A stretch of DNA of 64,000 bases, from contig NZ_LNQS01000012.1 in NCBI RefSeq assembly GCF_001513785.1, forward strand, positions 58,547-122,546, given 5' to 3'. The translations under genes and the position numbers were made by a program. The notes beneath the pieces were generated by a model that was not told where the DNA came from, ran no database searches, and was given only the letters and a program-made list of their open reading frames with translations. Below are positions 20,094-27,604 of the stretch, piece by piece (position 1 is the stretch's first letter; each line of letters starts with the position of its first letter). This DNA comes from Rheinheimera sp. EpRS3. GTDB lineage: Bacteria > Pseudomonadota > Gammaproteobacteria > Enterobacterales > Alteromonadaceae.

Positions 20094-20195
20094 TTAAACG
20101 CCAGATGCCAGTACAAAAGTTTCTTCTTCAATACGTTTATCAAGATATTCCGCGACCTTTGAATCAACAGCAATAAGAACATAAACCGCAGTCAG
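20094..20195 (-). pseudogene. Possible C-terminal remnant of a lost gene
   Basis: A 33-codon open stretch without a start codon (it includes VLIAVDSKVAEYLDKRIEEE) ends in a stop at 20094. The amphipathic, protein-like composition suggests a broken gene end. Weak evidence. Confidence 0.2.
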
Positions 20196-20510
20196 CTAAT
20201 AGCGCAAGTATTTAACATATTTTAAGCATTAACGGCGGTTAACCACCCTCACCCATTACCACCAATAAACAGCTGGCTGCTTTGCAGCATAGACAAAGGC
20301 GGTTTCTTACACACGCCATACAGCAGCTGCACAGCCGGTGACATTTCTATGATATGGCGCTATAAATGGACGGCAGAACAATCAGCAAAGCAGCTCAAAG
20401 CTACAAGGGAAAGCTACATGACATAACCAGTGTACAAAATACAAAATGTTGTTGCATATTGCTGATTATCTGAATAGATTGTTTAAAGACTTTACCGATT
20501 TTGAGGCATT

Positions 20511-21236
20511 ATGAATACTCGACAAACTTTACTTTTAGAATCTAAAAGCCTAATTGCAAAATGCGCAAAATTTTATGACGCACATAATTTCACTCTTCGC
20601 GCAAGTAAACTTTCGATGGAGGTTATGGCGTTTAAAGATAGTTTAACAGAGTGCAATGAAATCCAAGCCACTGCTATCGGTTTAAGTGAAAATTATTTAT
20701 CCCTTACGAAGCGGTTAAATAATTGTTCAGTTGAAGCTTTATTTGCATCTGTGCTTTTTGTTGACCTAATTTCCAGTGTTGAAGTCTATTTGGCAAATAT
20801 TATCCGAATAATTTTGAAAAGATACCCAAAGAAAATTTTAAATGCGCAATTTTCCCTTACAGATGTATTGGATAGGTCAGTTGATGAGCTTGTATCAGAA
20901 GCTTCCGAAAAATACATCTATAGCCTTATGTACAAAAAGCCTAAAGAGATAATTAAAGAGCTCTGCAATCTCTTATCTGTTGATTGGAGTGTTCTGCAAG
21001 ATTCTTGGAATATTTTTATTGAAGCAAAGGCTAGACGGGATATCGGCATGCATAATAATTGGGTTTGCAATGAGACATACATAAGAAAAGTTAAAGAATC
21101 TGGAGCTAATGTCACCTGTACGGTTGGAGATAATCTTATTCCGAGTGAGCAGCAGTACTACCGTGAAGTGGTTGCAAATGTTATTGATTTTGTGAGTGTA
21201 TTGAGTGCTATGCTTTCGGACAAATATGACGATTAA
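20511..21236 (+). CDS. Stand-alone HEPN-like protein, candidate RNase or defence gene
   Basis: 241 residues, mostly helical and AT-rich. The key feature is EAKARRDIGMHNNW at residues 171-184: Arg176 (followed by Asp) and His181 fit the R-x4-6-H signature of HEPN ribonucleases, and the preceding helix (about 80-105, SSVEVYLANIIRIILKRYP) resembles the first HEPN helix. Such proteins act as toxins or abortive-infection RNases. No nucleotidyltransferase antitoxin is beside it. GAGG precedes the ATG. HEPN assignment is by motif only. Confidence 0.6.
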   Translation: MNTRQTLLLESKSLIAKCAKFYDAHNFTLRASKLSMEVMAFKDSLTECNEIQATAIGLSENYLSLTKRLNNCSVEALFASVLFVDLISSVEVYLANIIRIILKRYPKKILNAQFSLTDVLDRSVDELVSEASEKYIYSLMYKKPKEIIKELCNLLSVDWSVLQDSWNIFIEAKARRDIGMHNNWVCNETYIRKVKESGANVTCTVGDNLIPSEQQYYREVVANVIDFVSVLSAMLSDKYDD

Positions 21237-21294
21237 ATTTTATACCACTGTTCAAATCGTTTAATCATGAGGTTTTTTATATTAAGCGCATAAT

Positions 21295-21315
21295 AACGGG
21301 GCTATAAGCCCCGTT
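21295..21315. terminator. Perfect 9-bp hairpin after the HEPN-like gene
   Basis: AACGGGGCT pairs perfectly with AGCCCCGTT around a 3-base loop, 59 bases after the stop. No proper U-run on either strand, but position between convergent genes fits a terminator. Confidence 0.5.
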
Positions 21316-21367
21316 GTTCAAACGTCCATTATGTTTAATTGGCAATTAGACGACAACTAAGCGGCCC

Positions 21368-21675
21368 TCACTTTCTATTAAATGCCGGTTCGTCGAAATA
21401 GTCATAGTCGCCTGCTTTTAATGCTTGTTGGCGACGGGCTTTTCCGTTGGGCTTTCGTTGTTCAATGCTGCAGCCAAACACATCCTGATGCACTTGCTCC
21501 ATTAACTGTGTACATCTTCACGGCTACACAGTTCCAGCAACTCGCCGGCATAGATAAAGCCTTGAGTGCGTGACCGTAAGCTGGCGGTATCTTTTCCGGC
21601 TTTGCTGGTGGTAAAAATATCTGCAAATTGCTGCTTAAGCGTGCTTAAAAACAGTTGTTGTTGGGCATTACTCAT
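21368..21675 (-). pseudogene. Conserved-looking small gene broken by a single-base frameshift
   Basis: The ATG at 21675, with AAGGAAA upstream, opens a helical protein that stops at 21502 after SREDVHS. Shifting one base near 21504-21512 lets the reading continue (LMEQVHQDVFGCS...) to a stop at 21368, giving about 102 residues ending YDYFDEPAFNRK. Both halves have coding character and the joined length is one base short of a multiple of three, so a single-base deletion (or sequencing error) is the simplest explanation. Family not recognised. Confidence 0.6.
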
Positions 21676-21821
21676 ACGTTTTCCTTTCTCATGCGACTCA
21701 CCATGCAGCCTGCTGCAGTATTCCGTTGATACTACAGTACCTTATTGAATAATTTCACTTATTTGCTGCAAAAGTGCTACTCTGTTGGCGTTTATTTCCC
21801 TTAGATCACAACAGAGGTTTT

Positions 21822-22463
21822 ATGAAGTCAATTATCGCTGGCCTGGCTCTGACCGCTTTAGGCTGCTCTGCTTTTACTGCACAAGCTAATACGCCAAATA
21901 TGGGCTGGAAGAAGGCTGCTAAGTCTGATATTAACTGGAATTACGTAAGTGCTGGCTACGCCAAAGCCACTGTTAAAAATATAGGCAATGATGACGTAGA
22001 TCTTGATGGTTACCAGCTTAATGCCCGTTATTTATTGTCTGACACTATATACCTGCATGCTTCTTACAATGATTTATCAGGTGATGTTGGTATAGATGAT
22101 ATTTTGGGGCTTGAGCTGGAAGCGTCTGAGTTAGTGCTTGGGTTGGGTGTGCGCCAGGCTGTAACCGACAATATAGACTCGTTTTTTGAGGTAGGCTATG
22201 TGCGCTCAGAAACTGAAGTTGTGGGTTTTGAAAAAAGCACCTCTAATGGCTTTCAGGCCAGCGGCGGTTTTCGTTACCTTATAGTGCAAAATCTGGAGTT
22301 AGCAGCCGCGCTGCGCTATAACGACGGCTCTGACACCGATAGTAGTACTTTTGGCGATATTTCTGCGCGTTATAGCGTAACACCAATGATTGATTTATAT
22401 ATCAGCTATCAGTTCGACAGTGATGCATCTTTACTGGGCACCGGCGTTGCACTGAATTTCTGA
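21822..22463 (+). CDS. Small outer-membrane beta-barrel protein
   Basis: 213 residues from the ATG at 21822, preceded by AGAGG; an in-frame GTG at 21774 has no support. A signal peptide ends at about QAN (residue 23). The mature chain has alternating amphipathic strands and ends in GTGVALNF with a C-terminal phenylalanine, the usual BAM-recognised ending of outer-membrane barrels. Resembles the OmpW/OprF-type eight-strand barrel class (beta-barrel porin-2/OMP_b-brl). Ligand unknown. Confidence 0.75.
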   Translation: MKSIIAGLALTALGCSAFTAQANTPNMGWKKAAKSDINWNYVSAGYAKATVKNIGNDDVDLDGYQLNARYLLSDTIYLHASYNDLSGDVGIDDILGLELEASELVLGLGVRQAVTDNIDSFFEVGYVRSETEVVGFEKSTSNGFQASGGFRYLIVQNLELAAALRYNDGSDTDSSTFGDISARYSVTPMIDLYISYQFDSDASLLGTGVALNF

Positions 22464-22479
22464 CAAGGTGACCAAATTA

Positions 22480-23085
22480 ATGCAAAGCGATCTGCCCTTC
22501 TCCCAGGCTTGTGAAAACAACAAAGCGCCGATTTTAGTTGTGCTGCAACAGGCGTTTGCCAACTGCAGTAAGGTGTTGGAAGTAGGCAGTGGTACCGGCC
22601 AGCATGCGGTGCATTTTGCTGCCGCTTTGCCACATTTGCGCTGGCAGGCGTCGGATCAGGCAATGTACTTACCCGATTTAACCGAGAGGTTACGCCGGGC
22701 AACTTTGCCTAACCTACCCTTGCCGTTGCAACTGGATATCAGTGCCGATGCATTGCCAGAGCAGCAGTTTGATGCAGTGTTTAGCGCCAATACGCTGCAT
22801 ATTATGCCCTGGCCGGTGGTTGAGCAGTTTTTCAGCCGCTTAACCGGCTTAACCACACAGCAGGCAACACTTTGTATTTATGGGCCTTTTAACTATAACG
22901 GCCGCTTTACCAGCGATAGCAACAGAGCATTTGATCTGTCACTTAAAAGCCGCGATCCGGCGATGGGTATCCGCGATATTGCAGCGGTTACGGCTTTAGC
23001 CGGCGCAGCCGGTTTTACCCTACAGCACGATCACAGTATGCCGGCAAATAACCGCTTGCTGCAGTTTTTGCGAACTGGCACCTAG
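22480..23085 (+). CDS. DUF938 family SAM-dependent methyltransferase
   Basis: 201 residues from the ATG at 22480, with AAGGTG upstream; a GTG at 22468 is the longer alternative. The LPFSQACENNKAPIL start is a family hallmark; SAM motif I is VLEVGSGTGQHAVHFA. Related to eukaryotic METTL26; substrate unknown. Immediately follows the barrel gene by 16 bases but no functional link is evident. Confidence 0.85.
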   Translation: MQSDLPFSQACENNKAPILVVLQQAFANCSKVLEVGSGTGQHAVHFAAALPHLRWQASDQAMYLPDLTERLRRATLPNLPLPLQLDISADALPEQQFDAVFSANTLHIMPWPVVEQFFSRLTGLTTQQATLCIYGPFNYNGRFTSDSNRAFDLSLKSRDPAMGIRDIAAVTALAGAAGFTLQHDHSMPANNRLLQFLRTGT

Positions 23086-23108
23086 TAAGAGCTGCAATGC
23101 TTCGAGGG

Positions 23109-24266
23109 TTAGTTTTTTTTGTAGGGTAAAGCCTGCATCGCTGCCGCACTATAGGCTTTAAGATGTTCAGTTTCCTGTTGAAAATACGCTGTTATCGCGC
23201 CACTTAACGGCGTGTCAGCAAACAGGTAACTGCCATTGCGCATTACCGGTTCAAAGCCGCGCTTAAGCTTATGCTCGCCCTGAGCGCCGGCGTCATAATA
23301 GCGCAGACCATGCCTGATGCAATACTCAATACCCTGGTAATAACACAGTTCAAAATGCAGATGCTCGGCATCAATAAGCGCCCCCCAGTAACGGCCGTAT
23401 AAGGTATCAGCGCTTTTAAAACACAAAGCTGCGGCAATAATGTCTTGTTCTGCTGCGTCGGTAAAGGCCGCAAATACTACTATGCTATCGGCCATAGTTT
23501 CAGCCAAAGCAATAAAGCTTTGCGAGCTGATATAGCCCTGATGGCCAGAGCGCTTTAAATAGGTCGCTTGATAACAGCGGATAATCGCCTGCCAGTGTGC
23601 AGCGCTAAGCTCGTTGCCATGCAGGGTTTTGATGCTAAAACCGTTGGTTTGGTTACGCTCCTGGCGGATTTGCTTGCGCTTACGGGCGTTAAGCTGCTGT
23701 AAAAAATCATCAAATTGCATATAACCGCTGTTTTGCCATAAAAACTGCACATCATGGCGCGCTAAAAAGCCCTGCTCTGTCAGGCTGTGTTGCAATGGTG
23801 CTGTGGTATATAACCATTGCGCACTGCAAAAGTCGTCAGCGGCCAACCGCTGCTTTATTGCTGCACAAATAAGTGGTAGCAGGCTATTGGCAAGATCAGC
23901 ACTTAGCAGGCCAAGCCTGGGGCCTGTTGCTGGTGTAAACGGAATAGCCGCTATCCATTTTGGATAATAAGCCAGTTGGTGCTGCTGGTACGCCTCAGCA
24001 ATCTGCCAGTCGAACAGGTATTCGCCGTAAGAGTGTTGTTTCAGGTAGCCGGGCACGGCGGCAACCAGGTTATTGTGTTGCCATAGCGTAAGATGCTGGC
24101 TGTGCCAGCCACTGCCGGCATCGACACTACCGCCCTGCTCCAGTGCCAGTAAAAACGCATGCCGGCAAAACGGGTAAGCCGCTGCTGTGTTATCCGTCGT
24201 AAATAGCGCGTCCCACTGTGCGGCGCTTACCGCACTTAAGCTATGTAGCCACTTTATCGTTAACAA
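23109..24266 (-). CDS. FemAB/GNAT-like acyltransferase (COG3146 family)
   Basis: 385 residues. Belongs by overall pattern to the so-called peptidogalycan biosynthesis/recognition family: QLNARKRKQIRQERN, a glycine/tyrosine-rich acyl-CoA fold (LYGRYWGALIDAEHLHFELCYYQGIEYC) and the ending GAQGEHKLKRGFEP. Substrate is not established. The start is TTG at 24266, directly abutting the kynU stop, with AAGG 8 bases upstream; no better ATG exists. Co-transcribed with kynU. Confidence 0.8.
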   Translation of the reverse strand: MLTIKWLHSLSAVSAAQWDALFTTDNTAAAYPFCRHAFLLALEQGGSVDAGSGWHSQHLTLWQHNNLVAAVPGYLKQHSYGEYLFDWQIAEAYQQHQLAYYPKWIAAIPFTPATGPRLGLLSADLANSLLPLICAAIKQRLAADDFCSAQWLYTTAPLQHSLTEQGFLARHDVQFLWQNSGYMQFDDFLQQLNARKRKQIRQERNQTNGFSIKTLHGNELSAAHWQAIIRCYQATYLKRSGHQGYISSQSFIALAETMADSIVVFAAFTDAAEQDIIAAALCFKSADTLYGRYWGALIDAEHLHFELCYYQGIEYCIRHGLRYYDAGAQGEHKLKRGFEPVMRNGSYLFADTPLSGAITAYFQQETEHLKAYSAAAMQALPYKKN

Positions 24267-25520
24267 TTAAGTAACCTTTTGTTTTATCTGGTACTCGGCC
24301 TTTAAGTACTCGCTACTGCGCATTACATCAGCCAGAATTTCTACCGCTGTCCAAACATCAATGTAGCGTAAATACAGTGGTGTGAAGCCCAGGCGCAGAA
24401 TATCCGGCGCACGAAAATCGGCAATAACGCCCTGCTTAATCAGCGCCTGACACAGTGCATAAGCCTGCGGGTGGCGATAGGCTAACTGGCTGCCACGTTC
24501 AGCAGCGGCATAGGGCGTAATACGTTCAAGTTCATTTAAACAATCATTCTGGCTAACTAACTGATGAAAGCAATCACTCAGTGCCAGCGATTTTTGCCGC
24601 AGCTGCGCTATATCGACATCAGCAAAAACGTCAAGTGCCGCATCCAGCACGCTCATCGATATTACGGGTGGTGTACCTGTCAGAAACTGTGCAATGCCGG
24701 AGGCCTTTTCATACTGTGTACTGAAGCTAAACGGCGTTTTATGCCCCATCCAGCCGGTTAATGGTTGCTGAAGCATGGCATGATGCCGTTTTGCCGCATA
24801 GAGAAAAGCCGGCGCGCCCGGGCCACCGTTTAAGTATTTGTAGCCACAGCCTACAGCAAAATCGACATGACATTGGTCTAACGCCAGCGGTAAAGCTCCG
24901 GCGCTGTGGGCTAAATCCCAAATGACCAACGCGCCTTTATCCTGTGCCAGCCGGGTCAGTTTTGCCATATCAAATAAACGGCCGCTACGAAAATCGACAT
25001 GCGTTAGCAGTAATACCGCAACCTGCCCGGTGATTGCCTGCTCCAGTTCAGATTCATCCACCAGCTGTAACTGGTAGTGATTATTACCGGTAAGGGCGCT
25101 TAGCCCCTCAACCATATATAAATCGGTCGGAAAATTACCGCTAACGGAAAGCACCTTACTGCGGGCCGGCTGCAATGATAAAGCCGCGCATAGCACTTTA
25201 AACAGGTTTACCGAAGTGGAGTCGCAGCATATTACCTGTCCTGGCGCAGCACCGATTAAATGGCCAATCTTATCGCCAACGCTAAAGGGCAAATCTATCC
25301 AATGATGGCGGTTCCAGCTGGTAATAAGCCCTTCTCCCCACTGCTGGCTGACCACCTCTGCTGCGCGCTCTGCCGCGATCTTTGGCATAGCTCCGAGCGA
25401 GTTACCGTCCAGATACAGGGTATTGTCCGGCAGGTAAAAAGCAGCCCGTTTTCCCGACAGTGGATCGTCGATATCGCGTTGTTGCAACGCTGCACAAGTC
25501 AATTTAGCGTGATGTGTCAC
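24267..25520 (-). CDS. kynU: Kynureninase
   Basis: 417 residues from a GTG at 25520 supported by AGGAG ten bases upstream; the ATG at 25562 would add 14 residues without a ribosome-binding site. Cleaves kynurenine (or 3-hydroxykynurenine) to anthranilate and alanine with PLP. Visible motifs: YLDGNSLG, the WNRHHWIDLPFSVGD stretch, DLAHSAGA with the PLP-contacting Asp, and the PLP lysine in GCGYKYLNGGPGAPAF. No tryptophan dioxygenase or kynurenine formamidase gene is in the window. Confidence 0.93.
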   Translation of the reverse strand: MTHHAKLTCAALQQRDIDDPLSGKRAAFYLPDNTLYLDGNSLGAMPKIAAERAAEVVSQQWGEGLITSWNRHHWIDLPFSVGDKIGHLIGAAPGQVICCDSTSVNLFKVLCAALSLQPARSKVLSVSGNFPTDLYMVEGLSALTGNNHYQLQLVDESELEQAITGQVAVLLLTHVDFRSGRLFDMAKLTRLAQDKGALVIWDLAHSAGALPLALDQCHVDFAVGCGYKYLNGGPGAPAFLYAAKRHHAMLQQPLTGWMGHKTPFSFSTQYEKASGIAQFLTGTPPVISMSVLDAALDVFADVDIAQLRQKSLALSDCFHQLVSQNDCLNELERITPYAAAERGSQLAYRHPQAYALCQALIKQGVIADFRAPDILRLGFTPLYLRYIDVWTAVEILADVMRSSEYLKAEYQIKQKVT

Positions 25521-25765
25521 TTGGCAAACTGCTCCTGTAGCTGTTATTAAACGTTTAATCATAAACTTAGCTTGATAATTATTGCTAACGTTGCAGTGTA
25601 AGTTAGTGCTGCCTGGCGCGTTATGCTTATTTGCTATGGCTTAGTCGCAAAAGCTCTGCCCGGATCAGTCTGTCAGCTTGTATTTTTGCTCCACTTTACC
25701 CATATCAACGTAATAATTAAGTTTTCTGGCTTGGTTCTGCTATCTGCTAATAATAAGGAGCAATG

Positions 25766-26605
25766 ATGAGTACAAATTACACCCCACCCAAAGTCTGGAC
25801 CTGGGACGCCGGAAACGGCGGTCAGTTTGCCAGTATTAACCGCCCTGTTTCCGGTGCTACCCACGATAAAGTGTTACCCAAAGGCAAACATCCTTTGCAG
25901 CTATACTCACTGGCCACCCCCAACGGCGTTAAAGTAAACATTATGCTCGAAGAGCTGCTGGCGGCTGGCCACAGCGGCGCTGAATACGATGCCTGGCTTA
26001 TCAGCATTAAAGATGGCGACCAGTTTGGCAGTGGTTTTGTTGAGGTCAACCCCAATTCAAAAATTCCGGCGCTGCTGGATACCAGCAACGGTACCAGAGT
26101 CTTTGAATCCGGTTCTATTTTGTTGTATTTGGCAGAAAAATTCGGCGCTTTTTTACCCAAAGACAGCGCCAAACGTACTGAGGTACTGAACTGGCTATTC
26201 TGGCAAATGGGCAGTGCACCTTTTGTCGGTGGCGGTTTTGGCCATTTCTATGCTTACGCACCGGAAAAGTACGAGTACCCGATAAACCGCTATGCCATGG
26301 AAACCAAGCGGCAGTTGGATGTGCTGGACAAACAGCTGGCACAGCATGAATTTATTGCCGGTGATGAATATAGCATTGCCGATATGGCAATATGGCCCTG
26401 GTATGGCGGTATAGCGCTAAACCGGGCTTACAATGCCGCAGAGTTTTTAGATACCCAAAGCTATAAACACCTGATGCGCTGGGCAAAGCAACTTGATGAG
26501 CGCCCTGCTGTTAAACGTGGTTATATTGTAAACCGCAACTTTGGTGATGGCCCGCAGTTGCCAGAGCGCCACAGCAGCGAAGATTTTGCGCAGTTTAATC
26601 TCTGA
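25766..26605 (+). CDS. yghU: YghU-type glutathione-dependent disulphide-bond oxidoreductase
   Basis: 279 residues. A nu-class glutathione transferase: an N-terminal extension (YTPPKVWTWD), a thioredoxin-fold domain with VNPNSKIPALLD and ESGSILLYLAEKFG, then a helical GST C-terminal domain. The family reduces disulphides with two bound glutathiones. Two ATGs lie in tandem; AAGGAG at 25755-25760 is best spaced for the second. The stop codon falls in a tandem repeat. Confidence 0.93.
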   Translation: MSTNYTPPKVWTWDAGNGGQFASINRPVSGATHDKVLPKGKHPLQLYSLATPNGVKVNIMLEELLAAGHSGAEYDAWLISIKDGDQFGSGFVEVNPNSKIPALLDTSNGTRVFESGSILLYLAEKFGAFLPKDSAKRTEVLNWLFWQMGSAPFVGGGFGHFYAYAPEKYEYPINRYAMETKRQLDVLDKQLAQHEFIAGDEYSIADMAIWPWYGGIALNRAYNAAEFLDTQSYKHLMRWAKQLDERPAVKRGYIVNRNFGDGPQLPERHSSEDFAQFNL

Positions 26606-26643
26606 GCATACTCTGAGCATACTCTGAGCATACTCTGAGCATA
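26600..26643 (+). repeat. Four perfect tandem copies of an 11-bp unit over the yghU stop
   Basis: The unit ctctgagcata occurs four times without a mismatch; the first copy contains the yghU TGA stop codon. The unit is not a multiple of three, so copy-number change would not disturb the gene because the stop is in copy one. Probably replication slippage; a regulatory role in mRNA 3' end is possible but unsupported. Confidence 0.9.
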
Positions 26644-26694
26644 AGCTGATGCAGCCTGCTGAATACCGGCAGGCCGCTATCTTACAGTTTCTGT

Positions 26695-27516
26695 TTAATT
26701 CGTTACTTTACGTGCCGATTCTGCCCAGATGTAGGTGATACCGACACCAAACGACCAGCCCCCCGTTTGCACCAGCAACGGGCTGTTGGCATTTTTAGCG
26801 CCCTGTGTCCATTCATAGCGGGCAAAGCCGAAGCCGCGCCATTTATCAGAGAACTTTTTGCCAACACTGGCCGAGCCCCTAAGGGCAATTAAACCGGCTT
26901 GGGCATCGTAAAACGGCCGCTGCGCAGTAACATCGGCTTCTGATACCTGATAAAAATAATCGCTTAATTTCTCGCTGGCAAACAGTGCACTAACTCCGAA
27001 GGAGTAAAACGTCTGTGCCGCAGTAATAAGATCGGCATTTAAGCCAGGTTCAAAGCTTACGCCGCTATAACGCAGGCTGTCGTCCAGATCAAACACCGCC
27101 CGTAGTGGGAAATCAGCCCGTACTCTGGCACCAAAAAAGTCTTCGCTTAATGTCCAGCGCAGCCGCGGCCCAGCCTCCACCAACATACCCAGGTCGTCCA
27201 TCCCTTCGCGCACGGCAATATCGTCATCAGATGATCCCAGCGAACCGGCAAAACCCAGATCCAGCTCCAGAGAGTCGGTTTTGAATGCACGCAAGCCAAC
27301 ATTATTACGATCTGCCCGCAGTATATCGCCGCGGTAAATCAGATACGGCAGTACAAAGTTGCGTCGCACCAGCTGATCTGAACCCGGATACGCCAACTGA
27401 TTGACATTAATACCAATTAAACCGGCTTCCCACAGCGGTAGTGCGGGTTGGTCTGCCAGCACCGGGCTGGCTAAAAGCAGGCTATATATCATGAGAGGAG
27501 CAAACTTAACTGTCAT
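26695..27516 (-). CDS. MipA/OmpV family outer-membrane protein
   Basis: 273 residues. A signal peptide ending near VLA-D is followed by a beta-barrel with the family patterns WEAGLIGINVNQLAYPGS, VLPYLIYRGD and GPRLRW, and a late aromatic SFGVGITYIW strand. MipA in E. coli scaffolds MltA and PBP1B; many relatives are of unknown role and respond to metals. Convergent with yghU. Confidence 0.87.
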   Translation of the reverse strand: MTVKFAPLMIYSLLLASPVLADQPALPLWEAGLIGINVNQLAYPGSDQLVRRNFVLPYLIYRGDILRADRNNVGLRAFKTDSLELDLGFAGSLGSSDDDIAVREGMDDLGMLVEAGPRLRWTLSEDFFGARVRADFPLRAVFDLDDSLRYSGVSFEPGLNADLITAAQTFYSFGVSALFASEKLSDYFYQVSEADVTAQRPFYDAQAGLIALRGSASVGKKFSDKWRGFGFARYEWTQGAKNANSPLLVQTGGWSFGVGITYIWAESARKVTN

Positions 27517-27604
27517 TTATACCTCAAGGTTATTCCGGTTGCCCTGCTACAGAACAGTACACAAGCTACACTAGAATTGGCAACAATGGCAGAGGAATGC
27601 AGCG

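Larger units (their letters stand above)
19935..20510. other. 576-base AT-rich stretch without a confident gene
   Basis: Contains the short inverted repeat, the two possible remnants and several GC-rich inverted patches between 20260 and 20340. I see no RNA gene or integrase site. It separates the secreted-protein pair from the HEPN-like gene and looks like decayed accessory DNA. Confidence 0.5.
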
